A stretch of DNA of 64,000 bases from Gari tellinella (lineage: Eukaryota > Mollusca > Bivalvia > Cardiida > Psammobiidae), in contig OV277872.1 in assembly GCA_922989275.2 (NCBI GenBank), forward strand, positions 32,777,619 to 32,841,618, read 5' to 3'. Under the pieces are notes generated by a model. That model was not told the origin of the DNA. It searched no databases and saw only the letters and a program-made list of their open reading frames with translations. The stretch's first letter is position 1; every line of letters starts with the position of its first letter. Below are positions 10,177 to 21,279 of this stretch, piece by piece. The position numbers and the translations under genes were made by a program.

Positions 10177-11223
10177 CACAGGTACTTGACACATACCTTG
10201 TTATCCATTAACACCCCCCCCCCCCCCCCCTTAAAAAAAAAAAAAAAAATATTTTTTTTATACTTCTATTATAGATACAAGGTAAACAGCGCAATTCGAC
10301 ACCTAGTCTTTACTATCCACTTAAACTGATGCTAAAATAGACTCGATCGCCGATATTCTCTTGTGGTATCCTCGGGAAAGGATTAATTTATCAATATCTA
10401 CTTTTTATTTTATCAAATTCCGTCAAATAACGCCACAGTACGTGAATTATAACGAAAATAAGCATAAAAAAGTTTTCTGTCGTTCTCTTGGTACAGAATT
10501 TATTGCCCAAAATAAGGGGTAATCTAGTCGGTTTGCACATTTAACGGCCTTTACGGCTGGCACTTTCACCTAATTTCATTAGAGCAAACGCGTTTGTGTC
10601 GGAACATGACCCTCTTCACTATCAGCTATATGAAATATACATGTAATTTGGCATGAAATTGACAAGTGAAAGACTCATTTCATTGTGAATGCCATTTTGA
10701 ATACCGGAATGAATTGAATGAACGGAGCGATCTCATTGGTCAAAATTAAACAGGTAAAGTTTCTTTTAATTTTGCATTCTATGTAAATTATATAAAACTG
10801 ATAATATTTCATTTAAAGATGATTTATAATATTTGGTGAAAGTTCCAGTGGCATAGGCCGTTTATTGTGGACAAATAACAGATCACCCCTACATGTACAT
10901 TCGTTGCTATGTACCAAGAGAACGACAGAAAACTTTTTTATGCTTATTTTCGTTATAATTCACATACTGTGGCGTTATTTGACGGAATTTGATGAAATAA
11001 CAAGTAGATATTGATAAATTAATCATTTCCCGAGGGTACCACAAGAGAATATCGGCGATCGAGTCTATTTTAGCATCAGCTTAAGTCGATAGTAAAGACT
11101 AGGTGTTGAATTGCGCTGTTTACCTTGTATCTATAATAGAAGTATAATAAAAAAAATATATATTTTTTTTTTTAAAAAGGGGGGGGGGTTAATAGATAAT
11201 AAAGTATGTGTCAAGTACCTATG
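10177..11223. mobile_element. Foldback DNA transposon, hAT-like, with 8-bp target duplication
   Basis: The ends CACAGGTACTTGACACATAC and its inverse extend into long inverted arms. The left arm (to about 10500) and right arm (from about 10900) share the poly-C/poly-A tracts, CGATCGCCGATATTCTCTTG and the AACGACAGAAAACTTTT region. CATGACAA lies directly outside both ends (10169-10176 and 11224-11231). An 8-bp duplication is typical of the hAT superfamily. The roughly 400-bp middle has no ORF, so it is non-autonomous. Confidence 0.85.
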
Positions 11224-11231
11224 CATGACAA

Positions 11232-12051
11232 GTAAGTGCAATTAAGTGTACCAATATATAAAGGACATATATGTTACTAACAATTATGATGTCACAAACC
11301 TCAATTGGCAGAATATCGAGATATAGTCACGAGACCACGTGCTGTTTTTGTGTCACACATGTGACAATATCAGGTTACACAGTAGGTCAACACATTTTTT
11401 ACCAAAACAAAAACAAACACGTTCTTGTCCAACTATAGTAAATTCCTGCGCCAGCTTAAAAGCAAATTGAAAGACAAGCTGAAAGCTTCTAAGGAAACTT
11501 TCTACTTCATTTCACTCAGCTTCAAGCATTCAGACTCGGTTACAAAATCACAGCCGTGTAAATATAGGTCATTTGATACAATGGTCAATGGACTATTAAT
11601 ATCCCCAGATCTATCTTGAATAACTATTTGTACATTTTATACAAAGTTAACACAAAACCCGAGTTAACGCCCTAGACACAACAGTTGAGGACCTGATCAG
11701 TCCCCATGTAATGGCTTCTGTTTTGGTTCAAATACTGCTCACAGACATATTATGAGCAGGCACATCATAATATTATGTGCTCTACAATCATAGCAGAGGT
11801 AGCTTAGGCAAGCTATAAGTAAAGCAAGACACACCATGTGTACACTCTGGTCCGTCTGGATTACTTTGAACCTGTCATAAGTGGTCACATATCTTCATAC
11901 CTAGAAGCAAACCATGGTAGGTACCTTGAGGTAGATCCAAAGTAAAGCAGAACACACATTGATGTTCCTTCCACTTTACTTTCAATCAACCTTAAGTGAT
12001 TATCTGTCTTCCAAACTAGAAGTGTACATTCAAGACTAGTTTCCTAGCACC
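11232..12051. other. No gene; PB-B remnant
   Basis: AGTAAAGCAGAACACACATT with ACTTTACTTTCAATCAACC and TAAGTGATTATCTGTCTTCC (11940-12020) is a decayed PB-B core and right arm. A 64-residue ORF at 11425 has no motif. The 3' untranslated part of the minus-strand LINE probably lies at the end of this interval. Confidence 0.4.
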
Positions 12052-12559
12052 TCACATTAACTCTCCCCTTAATGCAAATGCTTCAAATATGAATGTACTT
12101 AAATTCCTTACTGTGGCATTACCATCAGATTTCATTAACTCAATAAACTTATGTACACTTGGATTTCTGTAGTAATAAGGTTTGATATATAAACTTCTGA
12201 GAGGTTGATATGCCTCACAGATTAAAGTGAAATGGTATTCATCTTCTATATCTCTTTTTTACAGATTGTGCAGTACCGCTGGTGACGCTCTGTTCTGTTT
12301 CGAGCATATCGACCAGTTTCAATATGACGTTTGTGAGATGCTAATCTTAATCTTGTCAATGGGATACGAAACTTGCTGGTTAATACACTCAGGTATGGTT
12401 CATATGCAAATGTGTTCTTAAAATTTCTGTACAGAGATAGAGAACTAGAATTGTTTACACCATTGACCCATGTCTGTACAAATACATCATAAACTCTCTG
12501 TTTGAACAACAAATGAAATGTGTTCAAATTTACAGACTGCGGATTATTCCATACATATG
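12052..12559 (-). pseudogene. LINE ORF2, C-terminal part (frameshifted)
   Basis: This continues the reverse transcriptase at 13801-15229 after a retroelement insertion. It reads WNNPQSVNLNTFHLLFKQRV, then LTRLRLASHKRHIETGRYAR and RYCTICKK. A slip in a run of six A (12254-12260) shifts the frame; past it the sequence reads DIEDEYHFTLICEAYQ and runs to a stop at 12052. C-x2-C, then H-x4-C is the CCHC motif typical of the end of LINE ORF2 proteins. The family is in the Jockey/CR1/I range; I cannot place it further. It is broken in two ways and not functional. Confidence 0.85.
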
Positions 12560-12566
12560 AAATAAA

Positions 12567-13221
12567 TACGAAAGAAGACTCAAGCAGGAAACGCAACACA
12601 AACAATACACCCATCTCTAAAGCAGAACACACACACAGCCATACCATACCAAACACACACACACACAACCACACACACGCAATACCATTCCTTCATCTAC
12701 ACACCAAATAGAAAACAACACGCAAGACAAACATAAAGCTAAGTGAACATAGGAGCCCGCCTTGGTACGGTCAGTAGCAATCAATAATCAATTATAAATT
12801 AATTAATTATTAACAACCACTGGGGGGTTAAACCATGGTTTAGGGGCGCCCAACCTCTAACTTATCTCGTATATTCACCTATAAAGACGAACAGTGTACA
12901 TAAAATATAAACCCTGTTCCACAACCTTACAATCAAAAAGACCGCCAGCACAGTAAGTAAATACATGTAAAACATCTAACAAAATTCTCTGACAGGATTA
13001 TTAGTAACACGGGAAAGAATTAAACATTCAAGCCCGTGTTAAAAATAACCCACTATGGCAACGGTCAAATTGTACTCAAGCGAATAGTCTGTAGTCACGA
13101 GTAACTGTAAGACATGGGAGGGTATAGGGTACGACAGAGAGGGAGAGAAAAACCAAAGCACGAAAATCCGACATAACTCTCCCGGTTAAGGACGGCTTTA
13201 GAGATACATCATCATGTGGTG
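12567..13221 (-). mobile_element. 3' untranslated region of the inserted Penelope-like fragment
   Basis: Non-coding sequence downstream of the ORF at 13222-13800, in the same orientation. It contains GGCGCCCCTAAACC and (CA)n on the plus strand at about 12627-12675. AAATAAA at 12560-12566 repeats at 13793-13799 and may be the target duplication of the whole 1.2-kb insertion. Confidence 0.65.
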
Positions 13222-13800
13222 CTAAGCCCTGTCTGTCGTCGCACAACCAAAGAGGAAAGCATAGTTATCAATTGTAGATTGATCGATAACCAAACGTGAA
13301 GTGCGCAGCAATATAGTTGGATCATAATCTTTTTTGAGGAAAAATCTAATACGTTTCACAAATAGGTTTTGAAAATGCATATGTCCAAGAATCTTACGAA
13401 GTCTGTAAATCACATCACCATAAAACTCCGGATGTGAAATACCTTGCCGCAGAAAAGACTTTAAGTTACATTTATACTTGTTAATGAGAGGAAGATTTCT
13501 ATAAAAGAATTTAGAAAATGTTTTACGAAGTTTATGAAATCTGTACCCCTGTTTAAGAAGCTTTTCAGTAATAGTTTTATTACGAATGTGGAAGTCCTCA
13601 ACAGAGGTACAAGCCCTAGCAAAACGAATAAGTTGTGAAATATAAACCCCGTAAGATGTAGAACGGGGAACATCGCCATCTAGATGAGGATAGTTTACAA
13701 TACTAAAATCAAAATCATCTCGTTTATCGTAAATCTTAGAAGAAACAATACCGTTATTTATTAAAAGATCCAAATCTAAAAATGGTGCCGATAAATAAAC
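13222..13800 (-). pseudogene. Penelope-like reverse transcriptase, C-terminal part (5' truncated)
   Basis: The reading frame opens inside the element with FLDLDLLINNGIVSSKIYDK, a segment resembling the thumb-side region of Penelope-like reverse transcriptases. It continues GDVPRSTSYGVYISQLIRFA and KLLKQGYRFHKLRKTFSKFF and ends at 13222. The catalytic part is absent because the copy is 5'-truncated. It lies inside the LINE ORF2, in the same orientation. The family assignment is from remembered motif similarity, so moderate. Confidence 0.65.
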
Positions 13801-15229
13801 CATAATCATTTAGTAATGTCTTAATATTTGATGCCCAGTTTCTATTGTTCACACCTCCGATCATATTACACAACCCATTATACAGTGTGCTAACAACTAC
13901 ATTTTCAGATTGAATTACCTTGGTCCAAAACTTTATCATTCTTGTATATCTATTTATGTACAGTGGGTATCTCCCTAATTCTCCATATACAGCCATGTTA
14001 CTTGTTGAGCTTTTAACCTGTAAGAGTTGTTTACAAAACGTTAAATGGATTCTTTCAATCTCTTTTGACTTGGAGTAACCCCATATTTCGCATGCATAAC
14101 TTAGAGTTGCTCCAACAAATGCATCAAATAATTGACACTTAGTCTTAGGGTTCAGCTGGTACTGTTTAAGTTTAGACATCAAAATATTAAGTGCTTTAAG
14201 CCCTTTGCCAGCCAGGTACTCTTGATTCAATGAATAATTTCCTGTATAGTTAAAAATGGTTCCTAAATAATTAAAATCATTTACATTTTCTAAAATACAT
14301 CCTCCATAACTCCATCTTTCATTTTCCCTTGTACTGCCACGTTTTCTAAAAACCATGACCTTTGTTTTGTTTATATTAACAGCTAATCCCCATTTATCAC
14401 AATACACTTTCAGCATGTCTAAGCTATTCTGCAAGTCCTGTGGTGACTTACCAAAGACGACCATGTCATCGGCAAACAACATTAATATAAAGGTAATATC
14501 ATCAAAAGAAAGACCACTTGATTCGTCATTCCGTAGAAATGTCTCTAAGTCATTTATAAATAGGGAAAAAAGCAGAGGGGACATAACTTCTCCCTGCTTA
14601 AGTCCTACTGCACATTCAAAAAATTCAGAATAAGAATTGCACCCCTGTATACAGGATTTTACTTTGTTATACATGCTTCTGACAATATTAAGCATTTTAC
14701 CATTGATACCTAAATTGAATAGTTTAAACCAGAGTCCATTTAAATATATACTATCAAAGGCTTTTTTAAGATCTATGAAAGCACAATACAAGCGGCCTTT
14801 CTCATTCAGAACTTTCTGTACAATAGCATTTAAAACAAAAATTGCATCTACAGTGGATCTACCAGATCTAAAACCAAATTGCTTATCACTAAGAACATTA
14901 TTAGACTCAGCCCAAAGATTCATTCTAGCATTTAAAATACCAGTGAAAATTTTTGCTAGACAACTGACTAATGTGATACCCCTATAATTATTAACATCGT
15001 TTATATCATTCTTTTTATGCAATGGTACTATAATGCTCTCTGACCACTTGTCTGGGAAATGACCCGAATTTAAAACAGCATTAAACAAGTCTAACAAATG
15101 TACATTTATGATGTCATATGACTCAATAAAGTATTCATTTAATAACCCGTCAATGCCACTTGATTTATTCTTTTTCAAGGATTGAATCGCAGAGGTTAAT
15201 TCTGCAAGAGTAATGGGAGCATCAAGCTT
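13801..15229 (-). pseudogene. LINE reverse transcriptase (ORF2), 5' truncated and interrupted
   Basis: Non-LTR reverse transcriptase with clear catalytic blocks. Numbering from the TTG codon at 15178: FGFRSGRST near residue 101, block A FIDLKKAFD with Asp136, block B GLKQGEVMSPLLF near 192, and block C FADD with Asp237 and Asp238. The frame stays open upstream of 15178 with KLDAPITLAELTSAIQSLKK, so that position is not a true start; similarity stops at about 15229. The apurinic endonuclease and ORF1 expected upstream are missing. At the downstream end the frame runs into the inserted retroelement and stops at 13754; the true continuation is 12052-12559. Confidence 0.92.
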
Positions 15230-15764
15230 AAGGTACGGGCTTCACATGAAACGCTTGGATGAGTATATCCCAGGACAAGATAGCAGTAAGCACAAAACTT
15301 GCACGTGGCTGCATGATTTTATAGCTTGTTAGGCGTTATGACCGAAAGGTCGTCAGGAGATGTCTTTAAACAAGGTAAATCCAGTCGCTGTTGGAAGTAA
15401 AAACAATGTACCGTGTTGGTACTGAAACACGTAACCACGCGCACGCAAGCAACCTATAACCCTGGACAAGGTGAGAAATAACAAACAGCGGAAGATATAA
15501 ACATTATATTCTATCTTATACTAATGTATCCCTTATCTATCCTTTATAGATAGTGTAGATCCAGATCAGAGGACTCCTTAAGGAACTCTCCGATTAGGGT
15601 ATGTAATATGTGTCAGATCGTTTACATTTGGGTTGAAAACCGTCAAGAGACAAATATCGGTTAATAACAAAATGGATTTGAGGTCTATTTGAAACTGTAG
15701 CACAGCCAATGTAAGACCTTTTATGCAGTTTGGTACAGGGTAAAGGCAGCGCAATATTTTGTTA
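15230..15764. other. No gene; repeat N copy and C-hairpin remnant
   Basis: GTTATGACCGAAAGGTCGTC at about 15337 matches the window start. AGTGTAGATCCAGATCAGAG with a short inverse (15550-15600) is a worn core C. Confidence 0.45.
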
Positions 15765-15912
15765 TTTATTTTTACCTGAGTGGCAAATAGTTTGAAGCCA
15801 AATCAGACGCCGGGTAACACGGCGTCTGATCTGGCTTCAAACTAGTTGCAAGTATATAATTGTTTAAGCACAAACTTGTTACTAGGGAAAGAATTACGTC
15901 TTCTAACAGGTA
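15765..15912 (-). mobile_element. TA1 fragment, older subfamily
   Basis: A well-kept core A (15784-15849) with the AGGGAAAGAATTACGTCTTC end. The other arm is missing. Confidence 0.6.
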
Positions 15913-16889
15913 AGGAGTCAAAGACCTTACTACATGTAATAGGCTGTATTCCCGTTTTGTAATAATTTACGTCACCGACAATTTTCTGTCTGGAGAAAAT
16001 TGGAACCCTTGTGAGAAGAAACTGTGATAGAGAGATAAATAAATTAACGTTTCTGATTGGTTGATGGGTATGGCATAAGGCATGCTCATAAATCACTACA
16101 AAACACTATTATTATTATCCTCTTAAACGAGACTAAATGCAGGCATGGCATACAGCAATTTATTGTATCAGATTTAAAATATGTTTTAAGTTAAGCGGTT
16201 CATTTTGGATTTTGACAGCCAGACAGTTGGGATTCTGAACAATGGCTGAGACACTCTGTGTCTGATATGGCTCTAAAATGTTCGAAATGGCCACCCGTTC
16301 GTAACACTTTACTCCATAAACGCCTTTTTTCGTCTTTTATTTATTCTTCTACTTAAGACAATGGTTCCAATTTATACAGACATGAATGTGGGCCATCAGA
16401 AATATACTTAACAAAATTTCTAATCGGTCATTTTTTAAAGCTACATATGTCTTTAAATACTAAGTTCACATTTATGATATTTTACATACAATATGATTGG
16501 GTCTTAGTGCTACTTATTTTTGGATTTATACACGTTTTCCTACTTCATGAACGTCAGAACAACGACGTTGCTTGTTTAGCCTAATTTGCACGTGCAAAGT
16601 ATGGAAGAAAGAATCTGCCCCCAAGATTACACGAGTATAATCTCAAATGACTGCCTAGCCCGAAAAACACCTAACATAGCGAGAATGATACATGAAGAAA
16701 AGGGCAGAGCCGTCGGTATGTCGCACGTCGGTGTATCCTTACGGCAAATAAGATTCAACCACCGAGGAATTCCGGAAGTGGAAACAAAACAAGACTAATT
16801 TCCATGTTTTCCATATAAGGAAATGTTTCTGTCCATTTAAATGTGACTAGATCTTTTAACCGGAAACTTTCGACCATTTAGGCTGTATA
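15913..16889. other. No recognised feature
   Basis: Contains a 70-residue ORF (16586-16798) and an 84-residue minus-strand ORF (15842-16096) without recognisable motifs. No terminal repeats seen. Confidence 0.35.
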
Positions 16890-17098
16890 ACGCGGACATT
16901 TGACGTCACCGGAAGTAGAGCAGACCACCCCAGGAAACCAAAATGGCGGATAACGACATCCCTAAGACCGATACATTGTATTGCCACACTCGAGAGACAG
17001 ATTTCTTTCTGTTACATGGACGGCAAGACAATTTAGTGTTTGGCCTACTCTTTCAGCCAATCAGCAAGCCACAAAATTCAAATTTTCGCTCGGTTTAA
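16890..17098 (+). promoter_or_regulatory. Promoter-like stretch with a 51-residue ORF
   Basis: TTGACGTCACCGGAAGT (CRE followed by an ETS-type site) lies about 35 bases before AAAATGGCGG, which is both a YY1-like motif and a plausible start context. The ORF at 16943-17098 begins MADNDIPKTDTLYC and ends NFRSV; I do not recognise it. It could be the first exon of a host gene leaving the window on the plus strand, or a chance cluster in a repeat. No splice donor is convincing. Confidence 0.3.
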
Positions 17099-17529
17099 TT
17101 ATTAAGTCTTCGGGATTTAACGAGATTGGCAATTTAATTATGAAGTGTTCGAGACTTGGATTTAGACGTTAGCAAGCATTGCGCATGTGTTAATATTTCG
17201 GTCAGCTCCGCCCATGGCGTGACTTTTAAGCTTTAGGGGAAATCCATTACACAGCAAAGTAGATATATCTACATGTACAATTCAATTTCGAGGAAAATAA
17301 TGACATTTTGTAGCTCGCTAGTCGGAAGAAAATTGTGAAAATCATTCAAATTTTATTTAATCTTTAGGAGGGGGGAATAAGAAAAAGAAAACACAATATA
17401 ATTAAAACAGAATTCTTACTGTTATAAACAAAACCAACATCTACAAACCATTGTCAATCGCGGCGAAAACACTAACGACAGGCGTCTGCATAATGCAGAA
17501 AATTCATTTATGAATTTTCTGCATTATTT
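17099..17529. other. No recognised feature
   Basis: No ORF of note. AATTCATTTATGAATTTTCT with flanking TGCATAATGCAGAAA / TTTCTGCATTA forms a short hairpin near 17490-17526. Confidence 0.35.
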
Positions 17530-17715
17530 CAGGGCTCCAGATAAGAGGAAGTAAACTTCACAAATCCAACATTTTCTCACTTATTTTAGCATCAAATCCT
17601 ATGGTGTTACTACTCATTAGAATCGTCTCTCCGAGTAATGAGTAGTGACACCGTAGGGTTTTAAGCAGAAAAAAAGATTTTAGTTTTTTGAAATACCCCC
17701 TTATCTGGAGACCTG
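17530..17715. mobile_element. D element
   Basis: Inverted ends CAGGGCTCCAGATAAG and CTTATCTGGAGACCTG. The centre is a palindrome around CTACTCATTAGAATCGTCTC / ATGAGTAGTGACACC. Confidence 0.75.
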
Positions 17716-17935
17716 TATTTTGTGCTGCATTAAGCATTTAGACGTCAATAGCTATTCTTTTTCCATCGTCCAAATCGTATCCGCTTAAATCAAAATTGCC
17801 ATGCGCCATGTTGCTGCGTAATAAAACACACACTATATATGTAACGCTACTGTGTAAACATCAGTCTGTCGGCGGAGAAAAATATGTAAATGAAGTGAAG
17901 TGACGTAATATATGGGCGGGTCAAACACTAAAATG

Positions 17936-18044
17936 GTTAGAGTTTATTTCAACGCTTCTTAATAATTAAGAAGCCAAATTCGGTCGCAGGCTCCCTCATC
18001 TGTTGGCTTCTTAATTATTAAGAATCATTGAAATAAACTCTAAC
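17936..18044. mobile_element. Short foldback element
   Basis: GTTAGAGTTTATTTCAA and GGCTTCTTAATTATTAAGAA appear inverted around a short loop at about 17980-18000, giving stems of roughly 40 bp with few mismatches. No target duplication is clear. Confidence 0.7.
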
Positions 18045-18452
18045 TATTACTTAAGGGTCAACTCGGCCGTGACGTCACACCAAAGACGGTACGTAATCGG
18101 CTGCTAGATGTTGGCAGTCACTGCTGACGATGAAGTCGTCATCAGACAGCTTGTACCCGATAATACAGATGAGTTTAACCCTACAGGGCACGTTTGCCAC
18201 ATTCTCAAGAAACGTGCTTGTCCCTTACCTCAGCTTCCAAACATTGACGCACTGGAGCGTGACGTCGTCGATGTGTGAGAAAGTTAGGTCATCAATACTT
18301 TTGCTGAATTCTTCTCGTCTATGAGAAGTCAATACGAAACTGTTATTGCAGCTGACAAGTTAACCGCATTTGATAGGAAAGCATAACGAAATTAAATCAG
18401 ACAAGTAAATCACAGAGTCACGAAGAGGCTGACGCCAAGACTGTTCGGAGTA

Positions 18453-18678
18453 CAGTAAAACCTCTCTATTACGACCACTAATTTTTGTTAATTATTGGGT
18501 GTCCCTTATGAGCTTTCTGTTCCACTGTCACCTTGTTTTAAGCTGTCACCTGTCTTTTATACAATCAATTATCCCTCGTTTTAGTGGTCGTAATAGAGAT
18601 GTGATCTAAAACTGTCACCTGTATTTTATACATTCAATTATCCTTCGTTTTAGTGGTCGTAATTGAGAGGTTTTACTG
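18453..18678. mobile_element. TA-G MITE with duplicated right arm
   Basis: TA-flanked; ends CAGTAAAACCTCTCTATTAC and its inverse. The right arm CTGTCACCTGT..TTAGTGGTCGTAAT occurs twice, 69 bp apart. Confidence 0.8.
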
Positions 18679-18779
18679 TATCCTGATACGGTATCTTATC
18701 CTAGATTTAATAACCAAGCCCTCGGAACGAGTATTCTCGTCTTTTACAAAGGATGTACCTGGTAAGAGTGCATTTGCCA

Positions 18780-18920
18780 TAAATGCAAACAATGAATACC
18801 CAGATCAGAGGGCTGCTGCTGTTACATTTTTCAACATGTAAGAATCAACCCCTAAATAGTTAAATATGGACTAGATGTTAATTGGAAACTAGAGTTGTCT
18901 ATTTGAAATTCCAATGGTGA
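18780..18920. repeat. PB-C remnant
   Basis: CCAGATCAGAGGGCTG without its inverse, followed by the PB-C arm GGACTAGATGTTAATTGGAA. Confidence 0.5.
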
Positions 18921-18999
18921 ATGATTGAAGCGAATGTCTGACTATATATAGCGACACATAATTGTCTAGCTCTTGATGTATGTCTGTTATACTACATTA

Positions 19000-19332
19000 C
19001 AGTGAAACCCCTCTAAACCGGACATGTTTGGGGACAAAATAAATGTCCGGTTAAGAGGGGTTTCCGGTTTAGAGGGGTTTTAACCCATAGCTTGTTTCTA
19101 GTATAGAAAATAAACTGATCACTTAAAGCAGGTTGAAAGTAAAGCAGAATGCGCCTATAGGCGCATTCTGCTTTACTTTCAACCTGCTTTAAGCTATCAT
19201 CTTCTAGAATATAGAAAATATTTCATGGTGTAATTGTTAAAGTTAAAAAGGGTTTAAAACGGGACCAACGATTTTGTCCGGTTTAGAGAGAATTCCGGTA
19301 TTAAGAGGTTCCGGTTTAGAGGGGTTTCACTG
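19000..19332. mobile_element. TA-E MITE with PB-B nested inside
   Basis: TA on both sides; ends CAGTGAAACCCCTCTAAACC and inverse. The middle (about 19081-19255) is a PB-B derivative with a perfect core B whose loop reads GCGCCTATAGGCGC. Insertion of one element type into another is therefore recorded directly. Confidence 0.85.
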
Positions 19333-19675
19333 TATATGGTTCACAGGGACCCGACACGATAGATTTTCAAAATATATGTGACAAAATGTTTACATAGATA
19401 CAAGAGGACTACTGATTTTCAGTTCACTCTCGCCCTACCTCATCAAAACTCACAATACAGTAGTAGCCAATGCTAATATTAGCACAGGACGCACCCTTGT
19501 CCATATTCCCAAAAATCTGCCGTTTCAATGGGTAGACGCAGTTACTGTTGAAATTGCATGATTGCAGTTGGTTTTATGTTATTTTTTTATGGAAGGGTTT
19601 TATGTTAGCTAGGCAGTAACACACGTGTTGTTTCATCTATTATTATTCACGATAAGACAACTTTTGTTAAGGTAG

Positions 19676-20078
19676 GATTTAAACTGTTCGACACTCGTTT
19701 CGACATTTTTTAAGTCATACTACAGTGGAGAATCTGTTATTCTTTCCCGTTTAAACGCAAACGTACGCAAACGCAAAGCGCTAAAACGTAGAAAAGAACA
19801 ACTTTTGGACTATTCTGATATTTCATGTTTATCTTGGCGGCAAACAGTTTGGGGCCTGGTCAGACGCCGGGTTACCCGGCGTCTGATCTGGCTCCAAACT
19901 GTTTGCACTGCAAATAATAGTTTTAGCGTAAACGCGTTTCTTGGGAAAGAATAACAGATTCTCCCCTGTACATTGCATCTTACTTTGAAACGATCTTGCA
20001 AACCAACAAATTGAAGCAGACGACAATGAAACGGTGAAGGGGTAAATATTTCTCGATTAATTTCGCAGCGAAAGAGTT
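19676..20078 (-). mobile_element. PB-A remnant interrupted by TA1
   Basis: The PB-A arm AAACTGTTCGACACTCGTTT stops at a TA where TA1 is inserted and resumes with ACTTTGAAACGATCTTGC, ending GCGAAAGAGTTA. The hairpin left arm is missing. Confidence 0.7.
19723..19968 (+). mobile_element. TA1 MITE, full length, inside PB-A
   Basis: 246 bp with TA on both sides (19721-19722 and 19969-19970). Hairpin carries one changed base (GGGGCCTGGTCAG). Right end CTCCCCTG has one change. Confidence 0.88.
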
Positions 20079-20205
20079 ACGGCAGTACGTTGTATGATGA
20101 CGCGAAATTTCGAACCGAGTGTCATGTCAAACAGTTAAAATCTTGATCAGGATCCAAACTATTTGCAACCTTGCATTATGGCGTTATTGACATTGAAAGA
20201 GTCAA

Positions 20206-20677
20206 CCCTTTCATGGTCAAATTTAACGTGAGATTGCTACCCCTTCACCGCCATATTGTCGTCTGCTTCAATACTGTTGTCTGCAATATCGTTTAAAGTT
20301 AGATTTAACTCTTTACCTGATAGCCTATTTCTAGAATTGTAAATAGGTTACTACTTAAAGCAGGTTGAAAGTAAAGCAGAATGCGCTTAAGGCGCATTCT
20401 GCTTTACTTTCAGCCTGCTTTAAGCTATCCTGTGCTAGAATATTTTGAAAATTTTCCCTATAATATATATTAAATTATTAAATTGGAACTATTTTCTTCA
20501 GCGGATGAATAAATCTGATTCGCTAAAAGTCGCTTCTATGGGGTAAAGGGTTAATTAAGGCATCGTAACTTACAAATAAACGTAATTTCAAAACAAGTGG
20601 CAAACAGTTTTGATTCTGATCAGGATTTTAAACTGTTAACAGATGTGCTTTAATGACGTCATTGAGAATGAAGGGGG
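20206..20677 (+). mobile_element. PB-A element split by PB-B
   Basis: Left end CCCTTTCATGGTCAAATT, right end GAATGAAGGGGG before TTAA (20678-20681). The arm breaks at AGTTAGATT-TAA and resumes with GGCATCGTAACTTAC after the PB-B insert. TGACGTCA at 20654-20661. The core A has lost its loop region. A half core A also lies just upstream at 20128-20200. Confidence 0.8.
20309..20550 (+). mobile_element. PB-B element, complete, nested
   Basis: TTAA at 20305-20308 and 20551-20554. Ends CTCTTTACCTGATAGC and TTCTATGGGGTAAAGGG. Core B intact. The TTAA used is the one present in the PB-A arm of other copies (AGATTTAAGGC). Confidence 0.88.
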
Positions 20678-20729
20678 TTAATTGTTTCAATATCGCATAT
20701 TGATTGGTTTTATTTATTTTGAGCAAATT

Positions 20730-20835
20730 TAGCTATATTAAATATAAACGGTGTAGACCCTGATCTCTATGCTTCGGTTAAACAGTTCTGATCATAATCA
20801 GTCATCGAGTTACCCGGCGTCTGATCTGGGTGTAT
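20730..20835. repeat. Mixed A/C hairpin remnant
   Basis: GTGTAGACCCTGATC (core C) is followed by AAACAGTTCTGATCATAATC and CCCGGCGTCTGATCTGG (core A). No element ends. Confidence 0.4.
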
Positions 20836-21043
20836 TCTTTTGAAATGTCATGTCACGTTTCTCACAATAAGGATAAATGAAATTCTAAGCAAATATTTTG
20901 CTACATGTATTGTGATAGTCTTTTATTCATAAAGAGAGTTTCGATTCCCAATAAAGCCATATCTGACAACATACAAATGTAACTTTGCTAATACAATGTC
21001 TAAATATGCTTATCTTCTGCAAAAAACGTTCTTTACAGCTTAA

Positions 21044-21279
21044 CTCATTCGCTGCCAAATTAATGGTGAGATTTTACCCCTCTTCACTTTCAATGTCGTG
21101 TACTTGAATATTGCTGTCTGCAATATCGTTTCAAAGTTAAACTTAAGGCAGTATGCAGAATAAATTCCAAAAAGAATTGGCAAACAGTTTGAACCTGATC
21201 AGACGCCGCGTTACATGGTGTCTGATCAGGATCAAAACTGTTTGCAATGCTCTTTAAGACGTCATTGAAAGTGAAAGAG
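21044..21279 (+). mobile_element. PB-A element, complete
   Basis: TTAA at 21040-21043 and 21280-21283; ends CTCATTCGCTGCC and GAAAGTGAAAGAG. Hairpin AAACAGTTTGAACCTGATCA has a slightly damaged right inner arm (ACATGGTGTC). Confidence 0.85.

Noticed and set aside
12520..12711. ORF rich in HTHTHNHTH
   Set aside because: Translation of the (CA)n microsatellite in a retroelement 3' region.
14355..14987. Plus-strand ORFs of 92 and 116 residues
   Set aside because: Antisense shadows of the LINE reverse transcriptase.
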